64,000 nt of DNA from Fabrea salina (GCA_022984795.1 JALIHJ010000050.1:124001-188000), one strand, 5' to 3'. Counted from the first letter of the stretch, positions 10,047-20,565 are shown. Numbers and translations are program-made. The notes: generated by a model from the letters alone, not told the origin.

Positions 10047-11429
10047 CTAGTCAAAAACAAGAGTGACTCTTTGTCCACTTAAAAGAGAAACAGCTGGCGA
10101 CACAGGAGGCTTTATGTTTTTATAAGCCACTCCCAAACTAGCCCCGTTTCTTAAGAACTCAAGAGTTTGAGTTTTGAAGTCCACTATTACAGTGATTCTG
10201 TCTCCTTTTTTGCTGCAGGAAGTGTACTCTTCCCTTGAGTCTCCGTTAGAAATCTTATGTCCTGAGTAACAAGCCAACCCCCACTCTTTCAAAGAAGCTC
10301 CTAAATGCCCCTCTAAGCTTGTTTCAGTTGGGTGTGCTACACCTACTATTATTTGCCAAGAGTTACTTGTAGCACTCACGTTCATTTCCAAAAACACTGT
10401 AAAGGAATGCCTTCCAGCATGCCACTGCACTGAACCTAAAGCTTTTTCCCAGTTAAAGTGGTGTCCTATCACAGTGCGTCTGTCTGCTGAAAGAATCATG
10501 TGCTCTCCTAAAGCTTCTTCGTCCCAACACCAAGGCCTCATTGACCCTACCCTTTCTCTAAAAATACTTCTTGTGTCTTCTTTAAAGCACTCAGGAGCTG
10601 CTTGGTAAGCCATTGCTAAGTAAAGCTTGTCTTTATCTACAAGTTGGTACGGCTCAATTAACTTGATTATGTACTTAGCTTCTATAAGTGGTAACCTAAT
10701 GTGTTCCAGCAACCTCCTCAACTCCACAAGAGTTGACTCGGACACTGACACTTCAAAGTTCTCAGAGTCTTCAACATCTAGTGAACCACTTCCTCTAGCC
10801 CATTTCAAGCAAGCCAAGTACAGTCTTAACTCAGTGAGTCCGTCATACAGGGTGTCTCTTTGAAGAACCAGTTGAACTATTTCTCCAGGCAACTGAAGAA
10901 AAACCTCACTGTTTAAGAAGTCCTCTGTGTTCTGGTCTATGTAGCACAAACACATTTCTTGAACTTCTTCAATTCTAAGGTTGTACGAGTCCACCAGAAT
11001 CCTTGTGATTTGTTCCATTGAGTTCATAGAACAGTCAGTTTGGTCTATAAGTTCTTTAGCAGCGTAAACGAACTCCCGCACTGCTTCATCTACCAAGTAC
11101 TTCTGTGCTGCTTCCAAAAGAGGCACTATATTGTAAATAGTTAAGTCAACTGACCCTGTGTAGATGAATTCCAGTAAACTTTTGAAGGTTTGGGAGTCGA
11201 TTCCAGTTATTTTGACTTCTTTAGTAGTGCCTTCAACAAAAGGTCCGTAAATTGTCCGCGCAAACACAGAACTAGAAGACGCCAGCACTTGACTGTGTCC
11301 AGGAAGTCTTTCACCTGAGTCTTCCACTATCAAAGTGATGTCACTGAAAGTTTCTTTTAAAAGCAGTTGCTTCAGGTTATTAGTTACGCTTGTAAAAGAC
11401 TCTACTCTGTAAGTGAAGTTCTTGTTCAT
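10047..11429 (-). CDS. BTB-BACK-SPRY protein
   Basis: Residues ~20-130 are a BTB/POZ domain (FSDITLIVEDSGERLPGHSQVLASSSSVF, and a FKSLLEFIYTGSVDL core), shown here only as landmarks. A BACK-like helical region follows (~150-290). The C-terminal ~140 residues are SPRY/B30.2-like, with GSVQWHAGRHSFTVFLEMN, IIVGVAHP, WGLACYSG and VDFKTQTLEFLRNG. BTB-BACK proteins commonly act as substrate adaptors for Cullin-3 ubiquitin ligases, with the C-terminal domain choosing the target. That is the likely role by family. The order BTB-BACK-SPRY takes the place of the Kelch propeller seen in the best-known members. It lies 10 bp upstream of HID1's stop on the same strand. Confidence 0.85.
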   Translation of the reverse strand: MNKNFTYRVESFTSVTNNLKQLLLKETFSDITLIVEDSGERLPGHSQVLASSSSVFARTIYGPFVEGTTKEVKITGIDSQTFKSLLEFIYTGSVDLTIYNIVPLLEAAQKYLVDEAVREFVYAAKELIDQTDCSMNSMEQITRILVDSYNLRIEEVQEMCLCYIDQNTEDFLNSEVFLQLPGEIVQLVLQRDTLYDGLTELRLYLACLKWARGSGSLDVEDSENFEVSVSESTLVELRRLLEHIRLPLIEAKYIIKLIEPYQLVDKDKLYLAMAYQAAPECFKEDTRSIFRERVGSMRPWCWDEEALGEHMILSADRRTVIGHHFNWEKALGSVQWHAGRHSFTVFLEMNVSATSNSWQIIVGVAHPTETSLEGHLGASLKEWGLACYSGHKISNGDSREEYTSCSKKGDRITVIVDFKTQTLEFLRNGASLGVAYKNIKPPVSPAVSLLSGQRVTLVFD

Positions 11430-11439
11430 TTAAAATTAA

Positions 11440-13584
11440 TTAATTAGAAGGAACTCCAATTCGGAACAACTTGATTCTGCCTTCGTCAAAAAACCCTAAA
11501 CTTTGAGTCTTCAAAAACACAGTAATCCAAACGTAACTCTTAAACCATAAAATGATTTGCCAGTTGAGTTGTTCTTTCCTTAAAAGAATCCTGTGTGGCT
11601 CAGGCAAAATGCCTACCATTGAGTAATCTTCAACATACTTAACCAGTTCTGAGTCCTTTATTTTTTTCTTTTGCTCTATTAAGTTTTCAACTTTTCCTTG
11701 AAGTTCAGTAATCACTATAAACACTAGCTTGATAGGAAGTTGGTTTTTCCAAGTGTAAAACCACTCAGGAGTAGCAGTCCACTCAGGTTCAGTCTCTGTG
11801 TTCTGCACAGTTTCTAGGTTTTCGCCTCTCTGTGAGTCTTCTTCTTCTTCTTTCCTTTCTTCGATTTCTTCCAAGTTAATTTTGATTTCTCCTTGCGTAG
11901 GGTGTTCTTCCACTCCACTTTCTTCTGGGTTCTCTACTTCCATACGCCAGAGCTTGTAAATAACTCTTTTGGAATTAAGTATCTCCAACACCAAATAAGA
12001 AGCCCCTTCCCAGTGGTACTGGAGTTGGTAGTTGATGAACTCAAACAAGTAAAACACCAAAAAGTGGTTTTGCTTAGCTGCCAACAGCCAGTTTTTAGTT
12101 GAAAAAATACCTAAAAGTTTAAGGATCTTGTTTGCAGAGACTGAGCTTAGTTTCCTAACAAAAGGAGAAATGTTAGCGAGAATTAACAACCAGGTTTGGT
12201 AAAAGGGCTCTGTAGTTTTGTTTCCGTTTTCTATGAGTTTTGAAAAGGTAATTATGAGCAAGTCTGAGTGGTTTCCTTGGAACAAAGGAACTGGAAAAGG
12301 AATGGAGTAGTTCACTGGCTGGTTGAGAAGCACTCCGAAGTTTCTGTTAGAAGACAACTTCATAAACACTGAGTTAATCACCATCACTAAGCCTTGGTGA
12401 GTCACAGAGTTGACGCTTTGGTGAAGTATTAACAAAAGAGGCATTATTACTTTTGCCAAGTCACCTGTGCTGATTGAGTGGGCTTCAAAACTTGGGTTGG
12501 TTTGAATCAGTTTCCAAAGCAAAATAGACAACTCGTTTTCAAATGGAAGTTTTTTCTGGGACTCTGGCAAGTAACTGCTGTAGGAGTAAGCTAAGTTCTG
12601 GAAAAGCCTTGCAAAAGCACTGCTTATAAGTTTAAGTTGGCTAGGTTCGTTAATTGAAACTAACCTTAGAAGCATTTCGTTTTTGTTGTCAGAGTAACTC
12701 TGAATGAGTTCAGAAACTAAAAGGTGGTCTGGTCTGTGGAACTCTTTGTCTTGGGGTGGGTGCTCGAACTCAAACAGCAACATTAAAACATGAAGTGAGG
12801 CCTCTGCTACTTTGTCCTTTAGTGGAGTGTTTAAGTAACTTGAGTAAGGAAGCTTTAGGTAGGCGGAGTTGTCATAACTAACAAACACATTCATGAGTGA
12901 GTAAAACAACTGTGCACTGTGTGGAAAGGCCTGTGAGGTTAAGTACCACACCCAAGAGTTGGGGTTGTCCAAGAGTTCTGAACCCTCGCACTCTAAAGTT
13001 TGCCCCATACAACCAATAAGCAACATCAAAAGTTCATACCTGTTTGAAAGCATTTGTGAAGTGGGTTCAGCTATAACTTGGTCTGAAAGAAGACCTTTGT
13101 CCCAAAGTCTGGCAAGTTCTACTTTGTTGAACTCGTCTAAACTGCTAGGTTCAACTGAAGCAATCAGTGAGTAAGCAGGAGTAAACATAAGTCTTGTGGT
13201 TGCCTTAAGCAACCTTATAGCCAGTGTTTGCTCGTTCCACCAGAACTCTAAGAAGTCTTCTTTCAAAGTAAAAGGCACTAAGCGCGCTAAGAACCGCACT
13301 GAGTTAATGCAGGCTAGAAGTTGGCTTTGGTCATAAGTGTGAACTTGGTGCCAAGTTTGCTCTAAGCAGCTGAGCGACTTAAGAATAAGGGTTTTGGCGT
13401 TTTGGGGGTACTCTGACACTAAGGTGTTGATTTGGGCAGAAGGCAGTTCTTCAAAGACCTGGTTGAAGGTGGTGGGGGTGGTTAAAAGAGTGTGCCAATA
13501 ACTCTCTTCTGTAGACTCGATTTCTTTGGACACAAGAGTTTGGGTGTGGTCTTTCAAACTAGTGGAGCTTTTAGAATTTCCCAT
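11440..13584 (-). CDS. HID1: HID1-family protein (dense-core vesicle / Golgi trafficking)
   Basis: This 714-aa protein matches the HID1/dymeclin family: an N-terminal MGNSKS (a likely N-myristoylation site at Gly2), a YWHTLL-type start of the domain, then long helical repeats with a SLMNVFVSYD block and a PLKDKVAEASLHVLMLLFE block. Animal HID1 is a myristoylated peripheral protein of the medial and trans-Golgi needed for secretory-granule traffic. Heterotrichs have abundant pigment and extrusive granules, so a granule role here is reasonable but inferred. An acidic Glu-rich insert sits around residues 555-600. It is transcribed divergently from the kinesin-RCC1 gene with 35 bp between start codons. 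Confidence 0.88.
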   Translation of the reverse strand: MGNSKSSTSLKDHTQTLVSKEIESTEESYWHTLLTTPTTFNQVFEELPSAQINTLVSEYPQNAKTLILKSLSCLEQTWHQVHTYDQSQLLACINSVRFLARLVPFTLKEDFLEFWWNEQTLAIRLLKATTRLMFTPAYSLIASVEPSSLDEFNKVELARLWDKGLLSDQVIAEPTSQMLSNRYELLMLLIGCMGQTLECEGSELLDNPNSWVWYLTSQAFPHSAQLFYSLMNVFVSYDNSAYLKLPYSSYLNTPLKDKVAEASLHVLMLLFEFEHPPQDKEFHRPDHLLVSELIQSYSDNKNEMLLRLVSINEPSQLKLISSAFARLFQNLAYSYSSYLPESQKKLPFENELSILLWKLIQTNPSFEAHSISTGDLAKVIMPLLLILHQSVNSVTHQGLVMVINSVFMKLSSNRNFGVLLNQPVNYSIPFPVPLFQGNHSDLLIITFSKLIENGNKTTEPFYQTWLLILANISPFVRKLSSVSANKILKLLGIFSTKNWLLAAKQNHFLVFYLFEFINYQLQYHWEGASYLVLEILNSKRVIYKLWRMEVENPEESGVEEHPTQGEIKINLEEIEERKEEEEDSQRGENLETVQNTETEPEWTATPEWFYTWKNQLPIKLVFIVITELQGKVENLIEQKKKIKDSELVKYVEDYSMVGILPEPHRILLRKEQLNWQIILWFKSYVWITVFLKTQSLGFFDEGRIKLFRIGVPSN

Positions 13585-13619
13585 AATATTACAGACTAGT
13601 GCTCAAATAACATTTAAAT

Positions 13620-16600
13620 ATGCACAGCACTCAGAAAGAAGCAATAAAAGTCTGTGTGAGACTAAGGCCCCTTTTGAGGCCTTACGAAGACGAAGAAGTT
13701 TGGACTATTGACAATCAAACAATACTTACTACTGCTAATTTAAATGAGTCAGCTTCGCTTAAAGAAAGTAGAATTCGCTGCAGTGAACACTTAGCTCCTC
13801 AGTCTTTTACGTTTGACTGTGCTTACGGGCCAGAGTGCTCCTCAGAAACTATTTACGAAGAAGTTTGCAGACCTATAGTAAGTGGCGTTTTGCAGGGCTA
13901 TAATGGAAGCATCTTCTTGTACGGACAAACTACTTCAGGGAAAACATACACTATGCTAGGAGTTCCAGAGTCGCCAGGAGTTCTTCCTTGCAGTGTGCAA
14001 AGCATATTTAGAGCTATCAGTCAAGACTCCACTCGGGACTACAGTGTGTGGGTTTCTTACTTAGAAATTTACAATGAGCAAATCAACGACCTTTTAGTGC
14101 CTGGGTCAGTGAACCTTAGAATAAAAGAAGACCCAAAACTAGGGTCCGTAGTAAGTGGAATCAAGCAGCAACAAGTATGGACATTCGACCAAGTGATTCT
14201 ACTCATGAACTACGGTGAAGAACAAAGAGTTTACAAAGAAACCAGCATTCATGAACACTCTTCTAGGTCGCACACTATCTTCCAGGTTACTGTGGAGTCC
14301 AGCGAAGACTCCCAAGAAGCCAGAGTCAAGCATTCTTCTTTGAACTTAGTTGACCTTGCAGGGAGTGAACGCATCAGTGAGTTCGAAGAAAGGAATTCCA
14401 ACAAAACAGAGGAAACAGGTCATATCAACAAAAGTCTGTTTGTGCTTGCCCACGTAGTCAACACCTTGTCTGAAGGCAAAAAGCACATTCCTTATCGAGA
14501 CAGCAAACTCACCAGAATCCTGAGGAACGCACTAGGAGGTAACGCACTAGCTGGGATCATCTGCACAGTCAGTCCTGCTGCTATAAACTACCAACAAAGC
14601 CTTTCTACACTCAGATTTGCGACCAGAGCTAAAAAGGTGCACAACTCTCCTAAAGTTAACGAAATCATCAACGAAAGCCTAAGTATTAACGAGTATAAAC
14701 TAGAAATAAACAAACTCAGAACAGAATTAAGTAGAATCCAGACAGAAAAAGACTACCTAGAAACTTCGAACCAAAGCCTTAAAAAACAAAACAACAACTT
14801 AAAAAACGAAGTCAAACTGAGACAAGACCAACTCAGCAAAATCAAAATAGAATCCTCCACTGAAAAAGAAATTCTAAGTAAACTCGAAGACGCCCTTGAA
14901 AAACAACAAACCGAGTATAGTACCTCCAAAACCCACTTAGAACAAAAAAACCAAAACTTACTAGAAAAACTCCAGTACGAAAGAACCCAAAGGTCCAAGT
15001 TACTCAAAGAACTTGAAAGGTACAAAAGTCTCTACACCAAAGCTGTGAAGTCCGAAGAAGGCAGTCTCAAACACCTAAACGAAATACTAACTTCTGCTGG
15101 AGAAAAGCCTATAGAAATCCCTGTTATGCAGTCAACTTCGCAGGTTCCTTCTGAAACCCACTTTATTGAAAACGTGCTTTTGCACTTGGCTGAAGAAACT
15201 GTGGAGGACCGCAATTACTGGAACAACCAAACCCAAAACATCAAATACTCCTACGAAGCAGAACTCGCTGAGTTGCAAAACAAACACCTAAACTTTCTTA
15301 GCGACTTAGCTAAGCAAGTGCTTCCTAAAAACTCTAAAGTTTTCAGAACGCTTGAAGGCTTCAGAGTTACTTCAGTGGACAAAAACGCTGAGCTCTCAAC
15401 TGTGGACTTTCAGTTCTCAGAGATTCTTGAAGAGTTCATGAAGGACCCCAAAGCATCAGTTGAGTTCGGTGAAATGATTCTAAGCAAACTTAAAGACCAC
15501 AAAGAAGAGTTGGTTCTGCACATAGAAGAAAAGTACCACAATGCCAGAAAAAGAATTGAAAGTTACTTTAGTCAAGAACTCAACAGTTCTTTGAGAAGTG
15601 CTTATGAAATCAGTGAACTCTACCAAGAAAACAACTACTTAATGAAGAAACTCCAAAGTCAGTATGAAGCTTTGATGCAAGATTTAGAGGATAAGTACAT
15701 GCAGAGCCTAAAACTCTATGAGGAGTTTGTATACTCAAGTCCTAGGGAATACGAAGCTTACATGTGGGGGTCTGGTAAGGATGGAAGATGCGGGTTGGGC
15801 TCAGAAGACACTCTGTGTGTGCCTGAAATTCTTCCTAACTTGCAGTTAGCTAATTTGGTGTGTGGGTACCACCACTCAGCAGGAATATCCCAAAGTGGAG
15901 TGCTGTACACTTGGGGAAGAGGAATCTTTGGACAACTAGGACACGGAGTAAGTGAATCTGTTTTTATGCCTACTCCAGTAAAAGGCTTGTCTGATATCAA
16001 GGTAACTCAAGTTGCCTGTGGGTGGCAGCACACCTTAGCTTTAAGTGACCTAGGAATGGTGTACTCTTGGGGAAACGGAGACGAGGGCCAGTTGGGGCAT
16101 TCTGGCACCAAAGACTTCACTTCTCCTAAGTTAATACAAGGCTTGAGTGAAGTTACTTACGTTTCAGCAGGGCACTCCCACAGTGGGTGCATTTCGAACA
16201 GTGTACTTTTTATGTGGGGGGCAAACCCTGACTCTAGACTTTTTGTAAAAGCCCCTGAGTCTTTACTAAGTCCTACTAAAGTCCAGTTGCCTAAAGCCCC
16301 TAAGCAACTAAGTTTAGGCTTGAACCACTCAGGAGTGGTCACTGAAGGAGGCTATGTGTTTGCAGCTGGGTCAGGAGAAGACGGACAACTAGGCTCTAGC
16401 TGCCGCACAGCCCAAATAGTACAAGTTGAACCCTTTAGTTCAGAAAACAGGGCAGAAATGGTTTCGTGTGGAGACTGCTTTACTTTAGTACTAACTAATG
16501 AAGGCAGGGTTTGGAGCTTTGGAAAAGGCAGCAATGGCAGAACTGGACTGGGGTTTGAGCATGCAGTAGAAAACCCACAAGTCATCAGAAGCCTTGAAAA

Positions 16601-16805
16601 CGTTGTGTGGGTTGACGCAGGCTGCAGACATTCTGGAGCAGTTGACTGCTATGGGAATGTTTTTATGTGGGGGTTTAACTTTTACGAGCAGTTAGGAGTA
16701 GGTGAGGGCGACTCTGACAGCTTCAGTCCAGTGCGTCTGGGACTGGAAGGGTGTGCCAAAGTGAGTTGTGGGTACTTCCACAGTGGAGCTTTAGTTAGGA
16801 ACTAA
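13620..16805 (+). CDS. Kinesin motor fused to RCC1 beta-propeller
   Basis: Residues ~8-350 are a complete N-terminal kinesin motor: P-loop GQTTSGKTYTM near residue 102, switch I HEHSSRSHT and switch II NLVDLAGSER. The T in GQTTSGKT resembles the A in the CENP-E/kinesin-7 P-loop, so kinesin-7 is the closest class I can suggest. Residues ~350-700 are coiled coil with charged heptads. From ~713 to the end there are six or seven RCC1-type repeats, each with a VxCGxxHSxxL-like core and a WGxGxxGQLG-like turn. A motor with a seven-bladed RCC1 propeller as cargo or regulatory domain is unusual. The frame is unbroken across the join, so this is a true fusion. Confidence 0.92.
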   Translation: MHSTQKEAIKVCVRLRPLLRPYEDEEVWTIDNQTILTTANLNESASLKESRIRCSEHLAPQSFTFDCAYGPECSSETIYEEVCRPIVSGVLQGYNGSIFLYGQTTSGKTYTMLGVPESPGVLPCSVQSIFRAISQDSTRDYSVWVSYLEIYNEQINDLLVPGSVNLRIKEDPKLGSVVSGIKQQQVWTFDQVILLMNYGEEQRVYKETSIHEHSSRSHTIFQVTVESSEDSQEARVKHSSLNLVDLAGSERISEFEERNSNKTEETGHINKSLFVLAHVVNTLSEGKKHIPYRDSKLTRILRNALGGNALAGIICTVSPAAINYQQSLSTLRFATRAKKVHNSPKVNEIINESLSINEYKLEINKLRTELSRIQTEKDYLETSNQSLKKQNNNLKNEVKLRQDQLSKIKIESSTEKEILSKLEDALEKQQTEYSTSKTHLEQKNQNLLEKLQYERTQRSKLLKELERYKSLYTKAVKSEEGSLKHLNEILTSAGEKPIEIPVMQSTSQVPSETHFIENVLLHLAEETVEDRNYWNNQTQNIKYSYEAELAELQNKHLNFLSDLAKQVLPKNSKVFRTLEGFRVTSVDKNAELSTVDFQFSEILEEFMKDPKASVEFGEMILSKLKDHKEELVLHIEEKYHNARKRIESYFSQELNSSLRSAYEISELYQENNYLMKKLQSQYEALMQDLEDKYMQSLKLYEEFVYSSPREYEAYMWGSGKDGRCGLGSEDTLCVPEILPNLQLANLVCGYHHSAGISQSGVLYTWGRGIFGQLGHGVSESVFMPTPVKGLSDIKVTQVACGWQHTLALSDLGMVYSWGNGDEGQLGHSGTKDFTSPKLIQGLSEVTYVSAGHSHSGCISNSVLFMWGANPDSRLFVKAPESLLSPTKVQLPKAPKQLSLGLNHSGVVTEGGYVFAAGSGEDGQLGSSCRTAQIVQVEPFSSENRAEMVSCGDCFTLVLTNEGRVWSFGKGSNGRTGLGFEHAVENPQVIRSLENVVWVDAGCRHSGAVDCYGNVFMWGFNFYEQLGVGEGDSDSFSPVRLGLEGCAKVSCGYFHSGALVRN

Positions 16806-16818
16806 TTTAGTTGTTAAT

Positions 16819-18474
16819 ATGGCAGAGTATTTGAACAGCATTCCCACCTTGGTTTTGAAAGACCTGCCCAAGCGCGAAAGAGATCAGTACTTCAACTTCT
16901 TACTAGAAAACGAAGTCCAGTTCGTTGAAGACGAAGAAGGGTACTTTGTAGCAGTCATTAAAGTGGTCAACCCTAAACTGCCAGGACTTGAAACAAGTAA
17001 CTCCAAGTCTCCCATCCGTGCTATGCAGGCTACCTTTTCTTTTAGGCAGAAAACAGTAGCTGTGGACAGTCCCAGAACTACTAGGTCTGTAAGTTTTAGT
17101 TAGAAAACTCCAGTCAAGCAACTTTCAAACAGAAACAAATCTAAGTCTCCCATAAGGTCTGACTTTTCACCTAAACAACTCAACGGAATCTCAGAGCTTT
17201 TGAACGAAAAGTCCGAAAAACCAACTCCCAAACCTGCTAAGCCCAAGAACCCTATGAAAGAATTAGTCAAAACAACTAAGTTCACAGAATTGCTGAAGTC
17301 CTTGGAGATCCAAGCAACTTCCCAGTTAAGACCTAAAACCTTGTCTCTAGTCAAGTTAAGAACCGTCATAGAAGAAGTTTACGACTCCAGGTACAAAAAA
17401 GACATTGCCATAGTTGAAGAAGAAATATACAAAAAACACTCTTCCAAACAACCCAAAAGGTTCCCTGAGTTCTTAGGTGAGTTTTTGAAAGACAAGTTCA
17501 AAAACAAAAGAATGGCTGAACAAACAGCAGTAGACATCTGCCAGTCCTTAGACAACTATGAAGCCGAGCACAGCGAAGTAAGGGTGTTTGCTAAGTTCCT
17601 TTCAGAGAACTACAACTTGGACGACTTGATTTTCTTTTTGTTCGTTAGGAGTTCTGTGCAGAAGCATCTAAACATCAGCCTTACTCAAAGTAAACCCTAA
17701 CTAGAGTTCCCGGGACAGAAGTTCACCAAAGACCCTTCTTCAGTTAGTCTTTCTTTGAAGCAGTGCGCCAAAGTCGCAGTTTCTATCTTTCCTGAAGAAG
17801 AAGAACTTCAAAGAGCCTTTATGCTCCAAACTGAAAAGTCGTTTTCTGAAACCCAGCCTTCTATTAAAATCTACGACTTGATGGAACTCTTTGTGGAAAC
17901 TTACTACAGCACTGAAGCCGAAAATAGCCCTTCTAAACCCCCTAAACACGAAGAGACCTTTAATGAAAGTGCCATTAAGCCTGAGTACGAATTTGACGCC
18001 AACAGTGACATTTTCCAGAGCTTAGAAATCAGTCCTATTAAAGGCAATAGCAAGTCCAAAGATCTTTCGCGACAAATCAAAAAAAGCCCTTTAGAAGACA
18101 TGAAGTGGCAACTCATTGACTACTCTCAAAGTCACTTAGTAAGTCAGTTCGTAAACTCCGTTTTGAGTGAAGTAGTTCCAGACACAGGCCTTTTGGAGCA
18201 ACTACAACCTGTTGTAGTCAGCTGGATTAACGAAAAAGTTAAGTCGTTGATAGAAGCAGTTTGTGACTGCGACAAACGCAAGTGGATGGACGAACTAGAA
18301 ACTGAAAGTATGGACTCTCTAAGGTACGTAGAGAGCCTTCAGAAAGAACTCAGACAAATCCAACGCAGAAGAACTCCAATGACTCAAGGTGAAACCCAAC
18401 AGTTGTGCACAACAATCCTCAACGCTCCTGAGTTCAAAGAACACGTATTTAATGTTATTGAACAACTGGTTTAG
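16819..18474 (+). CDS. Helical protein of unknown function, three exons
   Basis: Two 15-nt introns (17089-17103 and 17690-17704) join three open frames into one 541-aa protein: exons 16819-17088, 17104-17689 and 17705-18474. Both introns bring an in-frame stop if retained, and removing them restores one frame exactly. The product has a small N-terminal segment, two helical domains (roughly residues 150-280 and 285-360), an acidic linker and a C-terminal helical region. I do not recognise the family. The repeated pattern of short hydrophobic helices with phenylalanine pairs (RFPEFLGEFLKDKF, RVFAKFLSENY) suggests a conserved ciliate or flagellar protein, but no function can be given. Confidence 0.8.
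17089..17103 (+). other. 15-nt spliceosomal intron
   Basis: Sequence GTAAGTTTTAGTTAG, phase 0. Retention would put the terminal TAG in frame. A lies at position 10, the presumed branch point. Confidence 0.9.
17690..17704 (+). other. 15-nt spliceosomal intron
   Basis: Sequence GTAAACCCTAACTAG, phase 1. Retention gives an in-frame TAA, and removal restores an AAG codon and the downstream frame. A lies at position 10. Confidence 0.9.
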
Positions 18475-18580
18475 GAAATAGTGCTCTTCAAAGTTATACT
18501 GAACGTCTTGGATTCTTCACGCTGTATTCAGGCTCATTGAACTATTATAGGTAATTCTTAAGTGCTTTAAGGGTGCCATA

Positions 18581-19492
18581 ATGGAAAGGTATGAAAAAGT
18601 TAAGTTTTTGGGAAGAGGAACTTATGGAGAGGTTTGGATGGCTTTAGACAATAAAACTAACTCGTCTGTTGCTGTAAAGCAGATACGCATTGTAGAAGAA
18701 GGAGAAGGAATTCACTTCACAGCTTTGCGCGAAATAATGATTCTTCAAGAACTCAAACACCCCAATGTAATCCAACTTTCGGATATTTTTTACAAGAACT
18801 CCAATATTCACTTAGTGATTGAACTAGCTGAGAACGCCCTGAATGACTTAATTCCTAAACTTCCAGAAGACGAAGCCCTGACTAAAGGACTCATGAAACA
18901 AATCTTAGAAGGCGTTGCTTACATGCACGAGAACTCTGTACTCCACAGAGACTTGAAACCTGGGAACTTACTTGTTACTAAAAGTGGGGAAGTTAAAGTC
19001 ACTGACTTCGGAACTGCCAAGATCATCTGTGACAGCGACGCTCCCAAAAGCACAGGTATCTGCACTCTGTGGTACCAGTCACCCGAACTGCTTTTTGGCA
19101 CTAAGCACTACGGCAAGTCCATGGACATGTGGTCAGTAGGGTGTATCTTTGCAGAGTTGCTTAACAAGCACCCTTTCTTTCCAGGCAACTCAGCAATCGA
19201 CCAACTGTCTAAGATATTCAACACCTTAGGCACGCCTTCAGAAGACGAGTGGACAGGAATGAACTACCTACCCAACTATCTGCCCTTCTCGGCTTCCCCA
19301 AGAATCTCTTTTAAAAGAGCTTTTCCCAAAGCAAGCGACTCTGCAATTAAGCTTTTGTCAGAACTCTTCACGTACAACCCTTCGAAGCGGATATCAGCCC
19401 AGGACGCTTTGCAGTCAGACTACTTCACAAGCGAACCTTTTGCTTTAAGTCCTTCAGAAATAAGTTCTGTGATTAACAACTTAACTTGATAA
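18581..19492 (+). CDS. CDK7-like cyclin-dependent kinase
   Basis: This is a compact (~302 aa) Ser/Thr kinase consisting of the catalytic domain only. It has the glycine loop GRGTYGEV (11-18), Lys33 in AVKQI, HRDLKPGN (H122), the DFG aspartate D142 and SPELLFG. The GIHFTALREI helix stands where PSTAIRE lies and matches CDK7, as does the DMWSVGCIFAELL...GTPSEDEW region. It is most likely a CAK/CDK7-type or related kinase. The activation segment reads GICTLWYQSPE instead of the usual T-x-WYRAPE, so regulation may differ. The frame reaches TGA at 19487-19489, followed at once by TAA. If UGA is sense here, the protein gains one C-terminal residue. The next gene starts at the following base. Confidence 0.85.
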
Positions 19493-20524
19493 ATGGAAGA
19501 GTCCAGTGCTCCAAACCCAGCCCAAGACCTTGAGAAAAAGGTCCGACTCCTCAAAAAAGCACTTATAAAAGAACGCGAGGAAAAGAAGTCAGACCTACAG
19601 CACATTGAAAACCTCAAAAAGAAACTCAGCATACTTGAGTTCACCATCACCGAAAAAAACAACCAAATCCAGCTGAAAACCCAAGAAAAAGACAAAATAT
19701 TCGGAGAACTCAAAGCAAAAAGAGAAGAGACCGAACAACTAGGCTTTCCTCAGCCAGAAAAAAAGCTGTCAGCTTCTGACTTAGAACAACAAAACAAAAA
19801 ACTACTAGAAGACTACCACTCTTTGAAACAACAAAACACTGAACTCCAAGCCAAGCACAAAGCTGTCAACGAAGAGTACCAAGAAATCCAAAAAGCAGTC
19901 CAAAACAAAGATGACCACTTAAGAAGGCTAGTAGGCGAACTTCAAAACTCACTGTCTGCAGCTATGCGACAACAAGAAAACCTAGAAAAAGACCTTGCCG
20001 ACGCCCAGTTTTCCCATCAAAACTTAACTGAAACCAACGAACGCCTTAAAAAAGACATCCAGGACTCAAAAGAAGCTTACACAAGCGCCGAAAACGAAAT
20101 CCACGAACTCACTTGTAAAATCAAAGAAAAACAGTCCGAAGTAGCTATGCTTAATGAAAAGTTGGCCAAACACGGCGAAAACGAAGCTAAGCTTTCAAGT
20201 AAGTTAATGCAGTACAAAACCGAGTTGGACGAAGCCGAGAACTTTTACCAGAAGTATGAAGTCACCAAAATTAACAACTTAATTAACCACCCTGCTGCAA
20301 TCACTTTGAAGCGAGACCACACTGGCGAGTTCATTTTGGAGATTGAAGAAAAGCGTAACAAGCTTTTGTATGGAATCAGGTCAATCGACAGTGTGTTTGT
20401 GCAGAGTGAAAAAAGGTTTTTGATAAGATACCTAGATGGAGACTCGATGGAGTTCGAAGTCCAGAACGCAGATGAAGTTGTTAAGAAAATAAGGAACTTC
20501 TTAATGCACGTCACAAAAGAGTAA
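19493..20524 (+). CDS. Coiled-coil protein with small C-terminal globular domain
   Basis: Residues ~8-265 are a long, high-charge coiled coil with regular heptads. The last ~65 residues form a beta-rich segment (HPAAITLKRDHTGEFILEIE, FLIRYLDGDSMEF) followed by an amphipathic helix. That layout resembles golgins and other tethers that carry a small membrane- or partner-binding module at the end, but I cannot assign the module. There is no membrane span. The start codon directly follows the TAA of the kinase gene, with zero spacing. Confidence 0.75.
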   Translation: MEESSAPNPAQDLEKKVRLLKKALIKEREEKKSDLQHIENLKKKLSILEFTITEKNNQIQLKTQEKDKIFGELKAKREETEQLGFPQPEKKLSASDLEQQNKKLLEDYHSLKQQNTELQAKHKAVNEEYQEIQKAVQNKDDHLRRLVGELQNSLSAAMRQQENLEKDLADAQFSHQNLTETNERLKKDIQDSKEAYTSAENEIHELTCKIKEKQSEVAMLNEKLAKHGENEAKLSSKLMQYKTELDEAENFYQKYEVTKINNLINHPAAITLKRDHTGEFILEIEEKRNKLLYGIRSIDSVFVQSEKRFLIRYLDGDSMEFEVQNADEVVKKIRNFLMHVTKE

Positions 20525-20565
20525 CTGTAGGCATATTGACCTAATAATAATCTATTTTAAATACG

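Noticed and set aside
18475-18580. 106-bp gap as a possible tRNA or small RNA gene
   Set aside because: No A/B box or cloverleaf pattern was seen; treated as plain spacer.
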